Of a stretch of 64,000 nucleotides of DNA, positions 29,301 to 39,571 are shown one piece after another. Below the pieces are notes generated by a model. That model had not been told where the DNA came from and did no database searches. It saw only the letters and a program-made list of their open reading frames with translations. The DNA is taken from the NCBI RefSeq assembly GCF_032118995.1, contig NC_092661.1, positions 7,316,494 to 7,380,493 of the forward strand, given 5' to 3'. How positions within the stretch are numbered: the stretch's first letter is position 1; the number at the start of each line of letters is the position of its first letter. Made by a program: the position numbers and the translations under genes. The stretch is from Asterias amurensis. Its lineage: Eukaryota; Echinodermata; Asteroidea; Forcipulatida; Asteriidae.

Positions 29301-32300
29301 TTTCACTTTGTCAAACGCTGTCTGGTGCGATGCTGACCATTGCCAATCGCTATCTTTGCGTATGAGTGCGCGTATGGTGTCAGTATGATCTGCGAGGTTT
29401 GGTATGAATGGTGCCATATACTGGACCAAACCGAGAAATTGTTGCAGTTCGTTGACGTTGGTTGGCGATGGTAGCGAGTGAATGTCACTTACTTTCGCGG
29501 GGTCAGGGTGTACGCCCTGAGCATCGTAGTAGCACCCAAAAAACTTGATGCTGGGAATGTTAATATCACACTTGTCCAAGTTGAAGATCAGACCGTATTT
29601 GCGAGCTATGTGCATGAGGTTATGAAGGTTTTTGTTGTGTTCCTCCATATCATGCCCAAACACTGCAACGTCGTCGGCTATGCCGATGGTACCGGGGCAT
29701 TGCTCCAATATCATGTCCATTTTCTCTTGGAAAATATCTTGTGAAACCTTGAGTCCAAATGGTAGTCGTTTGAAGCGATAGCGTCCGAAAGGCGAATTGA
29801 ACGTGGTCAGGTAACTGGACTCTGAATCCAACTCGATGGACCAGTACCCGTGACGTGCGTCAAGTTTGCTGAAGACCCCTGCACCACTGAACTTGTGGGT
29901 AATCTCCTCGAGCGTTGGCGTTTTGTGATACGTGCGTTTGGAGGCTCGATTCAGGGCTTTTGGATCGAGGCAGATCCGAAGTTGGCCGTTGGCTTTCCTG
30001 CTAAATGCAAGGGACGACACCCAATCTGTGGGCTCTATCACCTTGGCTATTACATTTAACGCTGTCATCCTGTCAAGTTCGGCTTTCATTTCATCCTTGA
30101 GCTGGATGGGGTATTTGCGAGGCGGTTGTACGGAAGGTTGCGCATCCTCGTGCAGCGTAATGTGAAATTGACCAGGAAACTTGCCAATACCGGTAAATCG
30201 ATCCGGATATTGGGCTTTGAGGTCCTTCTTGTTGCGTATGGGCCCCAAGTTTGCGACTTTAGGCGTTGGCGTTGGCATTGCGGGTGTACGTATGGCACAA
30301 TTCATCGTGAGGAGTTTGAGTGCGCGTGAACTTGGCAGTCCAATAATTGCAGGTCCTGTTGCGTCAGCAATGAAGAACTCTGCGTCTATCCACTCACCAC
30401 TGTTGAATTTGCATGGAATTGTTATACTGCCATGCTGCGGTATTTGTGTGCCATTGTAAGCTGTGAGAATTCCCTTTACCGGGGTTGTAGCGCCAAGTTT
30501 TGGAAATCCTTCTGCGTCCAACAATGTGGGGAACATGCGTCGAAATAATCGGAGGGGGATGATATTTCCCTGTGCACCCGTGTCAACTTTTGCTGTGAGC
30601 GTGTGATTGCCTGGCCGTTGTTTGAACTTGATGTTGAGCGACGTGAACACTTGATCGCGATTGTCTACGCGCTTGTTGTTGGTATTGTTTATACCGTCGA
30701 TCTGTTGCGTGATTGTGACTGTCTCAAAGCTCATGTTCTCAAAGTCATTGGATGCATCATCCATGTCCTGTTGCTGGACATAGTGAACCTCACTTTGACG
30801 GTTATTCGGTTTCGGAGTGTTGCTTCTCCTGTATGATCCGTGAGGTCGATTATCCGATCTGGGTCGTGGTTTGCGTCGCTGTTGTTGGCTTTGTCCTTTG
30901 CCAGCAGAGCTGAGGCATACCTGTTGCCAATGTCCAGTTTTACCACATTTTCTGCATGTAGTACCGTATGCTGGGCACCCATCTCTCGGCTTGTATGGAT
31001 GGCTGCCCCCGCAGTTTTTACATTGACCGCGAAGTTTTACCATATCCACCGTGGCAGCGTGTCCGATGTTGCCGAGTTGAGCCATGTGGTTCACACTAGC
31101 TTCATGTGTACGGCATATGTCGAGAGCATCCTGCAAAGACAGCTTGTCGTCCTTGCCTAGCAATTTCTTCTGCGTCTGCGTGTATTTGATACCGGAAATC
31201 AGTACCTCAATGATGCGTTCCTCGAGTGCAGAATTTTCCTTGAACTGACATTTCATGGCCTTTGCCTTGCAACGTGTGTAAAAATCATCAACAGACTCTG
31301 AATCAATCTGTTTGTACCGCTGAAATTCAAGCCGGTGTATCCTAAAGTTCTCATGAGGCTGTACATGCTTCGAAAACTTATCCCATATGTTTGTGGGATC
31401 TTGAAGCTGTTCATCAGTGAGGCCCCAGGTGTTGAAAATCCTGAGCCCCTCGCGACCTGCCCACAAAATTATGTAGTTGTGCTGCTTATCAGGTACAATG
31501 TTCTTGACCTGGAACCACATATTTGATGTCTGCTTAAACTCTTTATAAGCCTGAGGGCGATCTGGATGGCTCCAGTCCATCTTTGGATGAGGTATTGTAT
31601 CAGCCATTGCGTGAAAATACAGTTAAAATGTTCGTATCACAATATGCGTGTAGTTGTTTTTGCGTTTTATGCGGTCTACCCGGTACGTGATACACGTATG
31701 GTACGTAGCGTTGATTTACATGTACTGTAACTCACGTGTCAAAATGGCGGAATGTGTCCGTCCAGCAGTGCCGTTCGTTGGATTTGTTCTGTCCAATCGG
31801 ATCAAATTCTGTACACAGTTATTGCTAAAACTTGATGAGACACTTGCCTGATCCTTTGCTGCCACCATGTAATAATACTATATCGGTAGACATATATTCT
31901 GGAGTAATGTAATGATTTATTATTGACGTGACTGATTCATACCATATACAAGATTACTGTTTACTGGAGAGCGAGAGTACCTGGATTGACCTAGTGACGT
32001 ATTGAGGTCACAGTATATTAATGCGCTGTATGTATATAAAATAGTACCTTCACAGTAATGAGTGGCCAGTTTGTATCTTGTTCTACAATTGGACACCACA
32101 TTGAGTTAAATGCTATGGACACTATTTATGTATCAGTGGATCAAACTCAAATTCGGCTGTTGTCAGAGTCTGGGTTCAAATCCTGTTCATGGCGCTTGTG
32201 TCCTTAAAAACTAAAACACTTTTAAAACACAATTGCTTTGTCCTTTGTGGTGGTATGTACAGTAAAACCATAGATCAGTATGTGTTCTTTCTTCATGTTG

Positions 32301-32926
32301 AATAATCTCAAGCAGATTTCACTACATCAAACAAGTACATTGGTGTCAATGTATTTTGTCTAATATGAAAAACAACGCAAGTAAAGGGATGCATTCTGAG
32401 TTCTGTATTCCAAGTTTGCAACAGGTGATCAGGTGAACAGATTTTGCATCAGCTGTGGTATTTTACTGGCTGGTTTTACCAGGTTGATGCATCCTCACTG
32501 GACTGTTTGTCTTGGTGAATTTGACCAGGTTAGTTTGCCTGGTCAGAATTTGGCCGGTTCAACAACCCTTGAAAATTGATGTAACCTGAAGGCAAATTTT
32601 CCCGGGCTGTTAACACTGGACTTAAAAAGGTTAATAAAGTTACCTGTTTGCTTGTTGATAGTACCCCCAAAAGTTAGATAAATCTGAAAATAATGACTTC
32701 TAAATTGCTTTTTACTTACAGTGAAGCTGCTTTGAATTCTGCCAAGAACAAGTTCCGTATCTATGTGAACATAGGAATGGGTGTAGCCACATTGATAGCA
32801 GCCATTGCGATGGTTATCATCGGAAAATCAAGGGCTAAAAAAGGAGAAAGTGTCTCCAATATAAACATTCGGAGACATCCAGAGACATACAGTAAACTCA
32901 TCGAGTCACAGAATGCGCCAAAGTGA
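26040..32926 (+). CDS. FAM162: FAM162 (UPF0389) mitochondrial membrane protein
   Basis: Three exons: 26040-26322, 26488-26614 and 32722-32926, phases 1 and 2, 204 residues. The first exon gives an Arg/Ser-rich, acid-free N-terminus (MLRLSSKIARQFSSAFPRSF), a typical mitochondrial targeting peptide. Exons 2-3 carry the family core: FERKIFVWSGKYKTANEVPD, then AKNKFRIYVNIGMGVATLIA with one membrane segment (IGMGVATLIAAIAMVIIG) and a basic stretch KSRAKKGES. In mammals FAM162A (HGTD-P) is a hypoxia-induced mitochondrial protein that promotes apoptosis; the role here is inferred. ATG 26040 was chosen because the frame 5' of it has no other ATG. Intron 2 (6.1 kb) is enlarged by a Ty3 insertion. Human FAM162A/B are ~155-160 residues, so the N-terminal half is longer here. 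Confidence 0.9.
26488..26614 (+). CDS. FAM162: FAM162 exon 2: conserved core start
   Basis: 127 bases between CTCAACAG/GAACTT and GTCTC/GTAAGC. Encodes SPTNFERKIFVWSGKYKTAN, the best-conserved UPF0389 segment. Confidence 0.92.
26745..26900 (-). repeat. Degenerate tRNA-derived SINE
   Basis: In reverse it reads CTCAGTGGTCTAGTGG...CTGCTCTAAAATG, like the SINE at 18742, but the B box is decayed. It lies directly against the Ty3 LTR, which inserted beside it. Confidence 0.5.
26902..27088 (-). repeat. 3' LTR of the Ty3 element
   Basis: 187 bp, matching the 5' LTR base for base by eye. It ends beside the GTAAT target duplicate at 26897-26901. Confidence 0.95.
27089..27100 (-). promoter_or_regulatory. 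Polypurine tract
   Basis: Minus strand AAAAAGGGAGGA directly before the 3' LTR; it primes plus-strand DNA synthesis. Confidence 0.85.
27101..27513. other. Untranslated region of the Ty3 element
   Basis: AT-rich segment between the pol stop and the polypurine tract, with a small direct repeat 'aacatcaacagcagtaactttgtt' at 27353 and 27383. Confidence 0.6.
27514..28413 (-). CDS. Ty3/gypsy integrase core, in a shifted frame
   Basis: 299 residues from the first ATG in this frame; the open frame itself begins further upstream, in the CC part of the zinc finger. Catalytic triad visible: Asp just before the start Met, Asp in VISDNGPHYD and Glu in SNGFIERAIQT. Then comes a basic C-terminal region with a chromatin-binding-like tail. 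It is cut off from the upstream frame by a one-base discrepancy near 28525. Confidence 0.9.
   Translation of the reverse strand: MFHYNNAEYLIIADYYSKYPFIRKISGRCTSATVIRLTKQIFSELGIPTKVISDNGPHYDSHEYRKFARDWGFDHVTSSPRYPQSNGFIERAIQTVKATLTKAQQSNMDIDLALLCLRTTPLDNVIPSPAELLHGRKLRSNLPIKIRNTVPQKDAIHQRLVARQTSQKDNHDKYGVRALPPLSVGQHVSVQDQQSGNWLPAVVKDKCPEPRSYMIETPIGHSLRRNRRQLRPRDTEKKQVRFIDTPPVELPQLTPTPKPQENKLSHGQNNSEKPDSNSDQTYHTRTGRAVTRPKRLIES
28422..31607 (-). CDS. Ty3/gypsy Gag-Pol (to the integrase zinc finger)
   Basis: Single frame of 1061 residues from the ATG at 31607. Gag begins MADTIPHPKMDWSHPDRPQA and has zinc-knuckle motifs (CKNCGGSHPYKPRDGC; CRKCGKTGHWQQVC). Protease: KVDTGAQGNIIPLRLF. RT: LRICLDPKALNRA, FGRYRFKRLPFGL and the catalytic IADDVAVFG. 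RNase H: IQVDASLKGLGAALL with ERELLAVVFGC and ESDHKPL. Integrase begins with HAGHQGINKCQLRA, the HH part of the HHCC finger. The frame then slips near 28525, and about 30 residues of nonsense follow to a stop at 28422. Gag and Pol are in one frame, as in many Ty3 elements. Confidence 0.95.
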   Translation of the reverse strand: MADTIPHPKMDWSHPDRPQAYKEFKQTSNMWFQVKNIVPDKQHNYIILWAGREGLRIFNTWGLTDEQLQDPTNIWDKFSKHVQPHENFRIHRLEFQRYKQIDSESVDDFYTRCKAKAMKCQFKENSALEERIIEVLISGIKYTQTQKKLLGKDDKLSLQDALDICRTHEASVNHMAQLGNIGHAATVDMVKLRGQCKNCGGSHPYKPRDGCPAYGTTCRKCGKTGHWQQVCLSSAGKGQSQQQRRKPRPRSDNRPHGSYRRSNTPKPNNRQSEVHYVQQQDMDDASNDFENMSFETVTITQQIDGINNTNNKRVDNRDQVFTSLNIKFKQRPGNHTLTAKVDTGAQGNIIPLRLFRRMFPTLLDAEGFPKLGATTPVKGILTAYNGTQIPQHGSITIPCKFNSGEWIDAEFFIADATGPAIIGLPSSRALKLLTMNCAIRTPAMPTPTPKVANLGPIRNKKDLKAQYPDRFTGIGKFPGQFHITLHEDAQPSVQPPRKYPIQLKDEMKAELDRMTALNVIAKVIEPTDWVSSLAFSRKANGQLRICLDPKALNRASKRTYHKTPTLEEITHKFSGAGVFSKLDARHGYWSIELDSESSYLTTFNSPFGRYRFKRLPFGLKVSQDIFQEKMDMILEQCPGTIGIADDVAVFGHDMEEHNKNLHNLMHIARKYGLIFNLDKCDINIPSIKFFGCYYDAQGVHPDPAKVSDIHSLPSPTNVNELQQFLGLVQYMAPFIPNLADHTDTIRALIRKDSDWQWSASHQTAFDKVKSMISTECTLTYFNTRKPTVIQVDASLKGLGAALLQDNKPVAFASKALTDAEKRYANIERELLAVVFGCTRFHTYIYGSKFTVESDHKPLENIQHKSMANTPPRLQRMMLPLQPYDYNIVYRPGREMVLADALSRLGPTRGPRIDLDTTIYAVQFSTDKLAEMQRQKQSDKTLRLLSETIVTGWPDDPKQLPKCIRHYWSNRDELSVDNGLVIKGERIVIPETMQSEALQKIHAGHQGINKCQLRAKTCIFWPGINKDIEQLVAHAAHANDTKKANLRNHLFLTTFHSDRGKP
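31850..31867 (-). promoter_or_regulatory. Primer-binding site
   Basis: Minus strand TGGTGGCAGCAAAGGATC directly after the 5' LTR. TGG pairs with a tRNA CCA end; the exact tRNA was not determined. Confidence 0.8.
31868..32054 (-). repeat. 5' LTR of the Ty3 element
   Basis: 187 bp, reading TGTGAAGG...TTACA on the minus strand, with TATATAC about 17-25 bases from its start as a possible TATA region. Confidence 0.95.
32125..32225 (+). repeat. Possible tRNA-derived SINE remnant
   Basis: 'gagtctgggttcaaatcctg' (B-box-like) followed by 'cgcttgtgtccttaa'. The A box is poorly preserved. Confidence 0.35.
32400..32650 (+). repeat. Remnant related to the MITE at 50609-51148
   Basis: 'cgggctgttaacactggacttaaaaaggttaataaagttacc' parallels 'tgggctgttcgcattggacttaaaattggtaagttaccc' at 51062. 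Repeats of 'accaggttnagtttgcctggtcag' precede it. Confidence 0.45.
32722..32926 (+). CDS. FAM162: FAM162 exon 3: membrane segment and C-terminus
   Basis: 205 bases after ACTTACAG/TGAAGC, ending with TGA at 32924-32926. Encodes the single membrane helix and a short tail ending IESQNAPK. A possible poly(A) signal AATAAA is at 33001. Confidence 0.92.
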
Positions 32927-32939
32927 AGAGTGCAGTGTG

Positions 32940-33400
32940 TTGCAGAGACAGCCTTTCATTCAAATATTTCTGCTGCTTTGAGAACACTTTTTGAAACAAA
33001 AATAAACAATTTAGATTGATCTAGATGGAAAGGGCATTATTGTAGTCTAATAAAAGCACTCAGCGTCAGTGTGGTATATAATGTAGATAGCGCTTTGCAT
33101 TGCTTTGACAACAGGGGAGAGTACGCCTTTATGTTTATTCTTAAAGTGTAGGAAAGTTGTAATGGTCTCTTCTTTATTCAAATTTTCCTGCTGCTTTGAA
33201 AAGTAGAAAATAAAGAAAAAAGATCATATTGATCTTGAAGAAAAGGGCATTTTTATAATAGTCTTAAAAGCAATCAGCAGCGTGGTAAATAATATAGAAA
33301 GTGCTTGGCATTGCTTCAACGACATAAAGGACAGTGCGCTTTTTGTTTTATTTACAAAGTGTAGGCAAGTTGTGAAGGTTTCCTCTTGAACAAAAATATG
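32940..33400 (+). repeat. ~225 bp tandem duplication in the FAM162 3' flank
   Basis: Two diverged blocks share 'ttcaaat(a)tttc(c)tgctgctttga', 'ttgatct(aga/tga)...aaagggcat', 'gcattgctt(t/c)' and 'aagtgtagg(a/c)aagttgt'. The first block contains the likely poly(A) signal. Confidence 0.7.
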
Positions 33401-34615
33401 TAAAGTTCTTTTTTAATATGTATTTTAAACCACACACCAGGCACGTGTGAGCAAAAACCTTTAGTCATGATACTGCCACCTAATTATCATGTTCTCTTGC
33501 AGCAACATGCAGCAAGAATGACTGCTGATTTTGATTATACCAAATTGATTATACCAAATTGATTATACCAAAGAGGTGCAGCACTATTTGTTGTATTCAA
33601 ATGAAGCTCTTTAGGAAACCATGGCTTCATCAGATCTGGCTTTATGATCTGTTGGTTATTTTGAAAACATGGGATTTCCGTACAAGGCTCCAAAGAAGAG
33701 TACAGCGCCATTGCCGGTGTGCAAGCTAAAATTGCAGTTTTGTAGGGGCCGGAGGTGTGTCATAGAATGACTACTTGATGCAATGTCTGTAGAACAAAGC
33801 TTGACTGCAAGCATATTTGCTTAAAAGTGTGTGTTAGTGTAGAGTCAATAGACTGCATGTATTCTACCATTTGGTAATTGTTTGGTAAAGCAATTTACAT
33901 ACATTGGAACCCAAGGTTAATGCCTGCATGGTTTGTATTGGAATTTCAAACTCAACTATTGTAGTACAGTTCAACTAGAGTGTTTCCAAAGTTAATGATA
34001 AACCATGTTGCAATGAAACATTTGCTAGATTGGATAGTGAAGGGGTTACCATTCATCTCAGTGGTTTCTTAGTGATGACTGATAAATATTACAATGTTAC
34101 TCTCATTGTATACCAGCAACAGTCAATGAATCCAATATGCTGAAATTTGCCTGTAGGTTTAAAGTTTCAATGAAACCTATCTTTTGATCTTTGGCTTGTA
34201 GTTTGAGCTTGCGGTTGTATTACAAGCTGTTGGTCTAAAGGTGTTTACATCTTCCTTACACCAACTTGAAATAAATATATTTCTGTAATACTTGTCATTT
34301 GTCAATATAGTAGCAGTCAAATGTAGATAAATTTATCTTAAATCTTGTTCCAGTAAAACACAAACACAATTGAAAATGTCCATCAACTTGCCCACCTCTT
34401 AAAATCATTTAAGTTCGTAGTCTAACAAAAATAATGCTTTCTTCTTAGTTCAAGGATTTGATTTCTTTCACTTGAGTTATACCCTCTGAAGACCAAAGAT
34501 TCAAAAAACAAGTTTATCATACAAAATGCTTTCAAAGCTTGGTGTTTAGACTATGGACAACTTGGTCATGCTAACCTGGTAAGGCTCAGCAGTTTCTCAT
34601 TAATATAGGCACATC
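33401..34615. other. Intergenic, no recognisable feature
   Basis: AT-rich. Short triplication of 'ttgattatacca' near 33533. No gene supported. Confidence 0.45.
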
Positions 34616-34619
34616 TGTG

Positions 34620-34795
34620 ATGAAAGTTTAGGCAAAGGCCAAGCGGTCTATCAATTTGTATTGGAACATATCAAGAGGCACCAAGGCAATGACCAGGGGC
34701 ATGGAGGCAATTGCCAAGCGGTCTATCAATTTGTACTGGAATATTTCATTGGGCACAGAGGCAATGACCTGAGGCATGATGGCAGCTGTCCATCT
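34620..34795 (+). repeat. ~86 bp imperfect tandem duplication
   Basis: 'ccaagcggtctatcaatttgta(t/c)tggaa' occurs at 34639 and 34714, followed by 'ggcac(c/a)(a)aggcaatgacc' in both copies. Confidence 0.75.
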
Positions 34796-35568
34796 TGCCT
34801 CAGGTCAGGTCTGCGTTCTGTATGACACTTCCTGAAGACTGACCCAAGATATTCAATAAAACCTTTTATGAATAAAATTGGGCTTTCGCAAGTTTTCTAG
34901 CTTTACAAATTGATGTGCGAGTATAGGTTTCCAAATAAAACAGGTTGTTGTATGAATATTTATTCTGTTTATTAGCCCCACCTCAACTTCTCTCTTCTCT
35001 GTTTGTTCACTTCCTTTTACTGTACTCGCCCCCTTAAGCTAATACTCGGTGGTATTCATCAAGCTTCTTTCTGCTCTGAAAAACCCTGCTATGTAGGTTC
35101 ATAGATTAATAGGAGAAACTAATACATGGTTATATAGAACTACATATAAGCCCTCTATTATATTTTGGGTACAATGTTAACATATGTTTTGATTGATGTC
35201 ATCAACTGTTGCTTCTTTAAAAGAAGCACACAAAAAGTGTCTTCCAATAAATGTATGTCTCTTCTTGTAAACAGCTTTAATCAATAAATGTCTGGAATTT
35301 GAAATAAAGGGTTTACTGCCCCAGGCAAAATAATAAATTGCAATGTTTATACATTCTTTTGAAGGTGAACTTACCCTTACCAGTTGGATTGGCCAGTTTG
35401 TATTGACATATTGGCCAGTTTTTTTTAGGGGGAGGGGATCCCACATCCGCTGGTTGGATCTTCACATCCACAAATGACATCTCAACATCCACACAGGTAG
35501 GATGTCACTGTTCCGCCCCACCAACTTGACAATTGTCCCAACAAAAGTATTGACTGGTCCTTACTTGG
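34796..35568. other. Intergenic, no recognisable feature
   Basis: No exon-like frame with splice borders. Mixed AT-rich sequence. Confidence 0.4.
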
Positions 35569-35655
35569 GCGTCCCAAGTATAGTTGGGATTGCCCCAACT
35601 ATAGTTGGGATTGCCCCAACTATAGTTGGGATTGCCCCAACTATAGTTGGGGATT
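35569..35655. repeat. 21 bp tandem repeat of a perfect palindrome
   Basis: Unit GGGATTGCCCCAACTATAGTT repeated about 3.5 times. Across each junction lies CCCAACTATAGTTGGG, a perfect 16 bp palindrome, so the tract can form several alternative hairpins. The frame through it (GIAPTIV repeats) is a by-product. Confidence 0.9.
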
Positions 35656-36257
35656 GCTCTTGGAGCTCCTACAGGGGATACCTTGATCGATCAAGCCTGG
35701 ATTTAATACTGTCTGACCAACGAATGAGCTTTGATCAGCATAAATTGAAAGATTTTAAACAAGAATGTATATTTCAGGCCTCGGTTCTGTGCAAACTCAT
35801 TTCAAAACTGATGATGAAGCTATAGGGCTGGCGCCTAATAAGACTTTGGAAAATGCTCTTTGTTGTAATGATGGTATTGCTAACTCCACTGATTAGTATG
35901 GAAATATTGACTGCTATAGCCATGGTTTTGACCGAGGGCCTATAATTTCAACTGTTCCCCGATTATTAAGCAGTCAATATTTCTTTTATATACAGAATAA
36001 AGATTCTTCTAATCAACAACACTTTGACTATGCAATGAAAGGTCGTCTGCGAAGAAAGGTCGCGCCGTGACACGGACATGGTACATTATACATAATTTTC
36101 ACAGTTGCGTTATTTTCATTAGGCTGTGTACAAATCGTGCCTGCAGGAAGTCCAGGCTCTTTGGCTCTTTTGTAAACACGTGATGTCACAGGTCAGATTG
36201 TCTATTATTAGTCTTTTTAGAGGGTTCTGATGGCGGCCATGTTTCAGTCTAACTAGC

Positions 36258-36523
36258 CTACGCCCAAACAGGGCCTAATTTCATGGCTCTGCTTACCGCC
36301 GAATTCTGCGCTTACGATCTTGATTCCCCCCTTACTTGCAGTGCCGAATTTCTGCACTAGCCTTGTAAGCATAGAATGCCTAGTAACGTGGAGTACGCAT
36401 GCGCAGAAGCCAAAATTCGCTGCTAACCCGTGAAATACGCTTGCCGTAAGCACAGAATTCCCTGCTTCCGTAAGCGCCGATTCTATGCTTACGGTATGCA
36501 GAGCCATGAAATTGGGCCCCGGT
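36258..36523. mobile_element. MITE with GGCCTAATTTCATGGCTCTG termini
   Basis: Left 'gggcctaatttcatggctctgcttaccgccgaattctgcgcttacg' pairs with right 'cgtaagcgccgattctatgcttacggtatgcagagccatgaaattgggccc'. About 265 bp, largely self-complementary, with GCTTACG motifs repeated inside. Confidence 0.85.
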
Positions 36524-36574
36524 GAGCTCCCCATATCCACAGGCTCCCCACACTTGCATAGGGTTCCCACATAA

Positions 36575-36757
36575 GGGCCCAATTTCATAGAGCTGCTAGA
36601 GTAGCTAAAGCATAACAAATTATGCTTACCATAAAAAGGTTTCCAGCTAAACTACCATGTCACATGTACAATTTGTAACTGGTATCCTGCTCATTTCTTT
36701 TTAGCAGACAAACATTAAGCAATATTTTATGCGCAGCTCTATGAAATGTTGCCCTGA
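36575..36757. mobile_element. MITE with GGGCCCAATTTCATAGAGCT termini
   Basis: Left 'gggcccaatttcatagagctgctagag', right in reverse 'gggcaacatttcatagagctgcgcat'. 183 bp, same family as the neighbour at 36258 and 50 bases from it. Confidence 0.85.
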
Positions 36758-39571
36758 TGTGATCCCAAATCCACATAAACCAACATGTGCGACTCTTAAT
36801 ATCCAAACATGATATTCCTACGTCATACGACAGTTGCAGCAGGAATTAAGTGTAGGCTGGTTGCGTGAACTGGGAAAAAATTGAGACTAACAAAATATAC
36901 ATCAACTTGAAGGCTAGAAAATTTGGTAACTGAATTGTTTTTATTGATCAACTCATTTGACAATCAAATGTAAGTTTAACATACAATGCTTTCAATGTGA
37001 AAAATTGTTGAATAAAATAATTTTACAATGATTTAATGGTTTGTAACTTTGCCATTGTAACAAAAAAAACGTTTTCAAAATTAAATTATTGTATCATAAT
37101 ACGTATATTTTTCTTTCGTTATTCACAACAAGTCATGCCATTGAGCAAACCATAATTGCTTCTCATCACCTGGGAGTAAAACACAATTAAATTTAAATAT
37201 CTTTGTGGTACCTGTGTGACGAGTTTGACGTTGTTACTGTGAGCCAAGAGACTTACAATTGTTTCTTCCAAATCTAGAGTTTGTTATTATAGTTAATGAG
37301 CTACATGGGCTCTGGTGCTTCATGCGTTGATACCAAGTTTAAAAACAACACCCAAATGGCTGTAACTTATTGTCAAGTAGCTTTACAAATCTTTACTATT
37401 AATCACTCAAGTTTTCAAATAATCTGTTTGAAGTGACAAACGGCAAACAACAAACCAAACATAATTGATGCAAAAGTCCTACAATTTATTGTTCCTATAA
37501 CTCCACTAGGAAGTAGAGTCAGACACAATCAAGATTTGTTACGCAATGTTGAAAATTGTTTTCACTTTCTTGCACAGAAATGTTTCTCGCTGCATTGATA
37601 TTGAATTTGTTTTTTTTCCCTGGAAGGGGGAATTTGATTCAAGTTTCTTCAATGTACAAAGCTACACAATATTGAATTTTCTGACTTCTCCCGGAACCTT
37701 TCTGAATCTATCAAATTTCAGCGTCATGCTGTTTGGAATCTACTACATTCATGGACTCTAGTGGAGTTTGCCTGGGTCCCAAATGTCACATAGCGGACAA
37801 TCATTAAGTACTTTACTGCAGGGCTCTGTATTACATTGCCAATCATTTTAGCATCAGACCAGTAAATTTACAAACCGCTAAAGAAGTCTAGTGGGTTTTG
37901 TGTTTTTCAAATGAATGTGTAATATTTAAAATTTTAAATTATGTTCTTGTGCTCAGTAAATATATTTCAATGCTGTTCAGTATTGAAATTCATTGATAAT
38001 ATTATCTTTGTGCCTGTTCCAAAATAAACAGTTTTTTAAACTGTGATACTTTTTTTCATTTTGATTCTGGTCTTAAAAGCAATGTTCTAGCGCAGTAAAG
38101 TGTGTGCAGTGTGTCTAGCCCTGCAGTATTGTGGATTTCCCCAAATTGACCCCTGTACTTATAATTGTGTGATCATCTAATTGTAGTCTGCAAAACGAGA
38201 AACCGTAATAGAAGATAGGTGGCAGCAGACTCACCAGGTCAATTAACTGTTGAAATGTGCGCATGCTCAGCGCTACAACACAATAGGAAATTACTTGATA
38301 TGTTTGCTCCCACCTAGTATTTCTATTGTTATCAAATTAACAATTAACTGCTTTTGTTTACAACAACATCTATATTACATTAGTTTTGTCTGTACACTGT
38401 ATAGGCCAATGTTTACAATCAAATGGTTCACTCGTGCCATACAATGATTGGATTTTACATGGTGTATATGTGGGTTAGCCAGAATGCAATTGCTTAAAAA
38501 AAAAAAAAAAAAAAACCAAAACGAACACCAACAGGGGCGTGTAATCTGAACTCTGGACAGTTTTATCTTGTAACTCTAAAATAACCGTTACTGGGGTGAA
38601 CTAGGCACAAAGGATTTTGGTATTTGTACAAGGAGCCCATGAATCCATCAAAATCCAACTACCAAACCAATGGAATCTGATGGAATAGTTTGTGCAAGTC
38701 ACAAATGTATTGGAATTTCTAGCAAAATGTGCCTGGACATAATATGTACATGAGTTATTATGTCCAAACTATTTTAACTGAAGCAAGACTTGCACTGACT
38801 ATTTCTATACCTGGGACTGGGAGTCAAGCAAAAGCATAGCTGATTTGGCTATTGCATAACATCAACCATCAAAGTGGAGTGTGTAGTTGGTTTTGTTTTT
38901 ACCAAAGGGGTTAAGGGGATGATTGGTTTGAGGAAGGGGGAGGGTCATAATTATGACAACATGTTTTCACTTACTATTCTAAACAGTATTTAAAGAAAAA
39001 CCAATTCTTTACTCAGTGTGGATATGACGCAAACAACTTGGAATCAGTTCCAAGTAAATGAGAAATATTATACATAATTGATGATAATGAATGAAGTTTT
39101 GTATAACCTTAACACCTCACCTCATACAATAACTATATTATTATGTTTACATAAAATGATGAAGGAAAGAAAATCATGCTATTTACACAATATGTGTTAG
39201 CGTTGGTTTTTGTGCAATGTTTTACATATTCACTGTTTGTTGATGTCAATGTCAAATATGAAATGATCTGTAATAAGTAAGAATGATTTAGGTTTTTAAT
39301 GTTAATGTTTGTGTGGGAAAAACCTATGAAAATATTTCGTTAATAAACATTGACATACCAAAAAAATGACAAATAAAACATGTTTAAAAAAAACCTTAAT
39401 ACAAAGAATTTATGTCTAGAGTGTTTTGTAATTGTTTGTCTTCGTGTATGAACAAAATCCCTGAAATATAACTTGTCTCATATACTGGATCTTCTAAAAA
39501 AACTGTTTTAATTGGTTTAAAGAGGTCAATCTGTAAGGAAAATTCCATCCTATCTGTTGTACTATAAGTCA
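36758..39571. other. Gene-free AT-rich stretch
   Basis: No exon-like segment. A 22-base poly-A at 38494-38515 and an A/T-rich context. Nothing else recognised. Confidence 0.45.

Larger units (their letters stand above)
26902..32054 (-). mobile_element. Complete young Ty3/gypsy retrotransposon in FAM162 intron 2
   Basis: 5153 bp on the minus strand. LTRs at 26902-27088 and 31868-32054 are each 187 bp, and I see no difference between them. The flanks carry a 5 bp target duplication, GTAAT, at 26897-26901 and 32055-32059. A primer-binding site is next to the 5' LTR (31850-31867) and a polypurine tract next to the 3' LTR (27089-27100). Gag, protease, RT, RNase H and integrase are all present, and the coding frame is broken once, in the integrase zinc finger. 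Identical LTRs mean a recent insertion. It lies antisense to its host gene. Confidence 0.95.

Noticed and set aside
28464..31160. Plus-strand frames across the Ty3 gag-pol
   Set aside because: Shadows of the 1061-residue minus-strand polyprotein; no motifs of their own.
35502..35825. 107-residue plus-strand frame with GIAPTIV repeats
   Set aside because: The repeat part is the 21 bp palindromic tandem array; the rest has no family signature.
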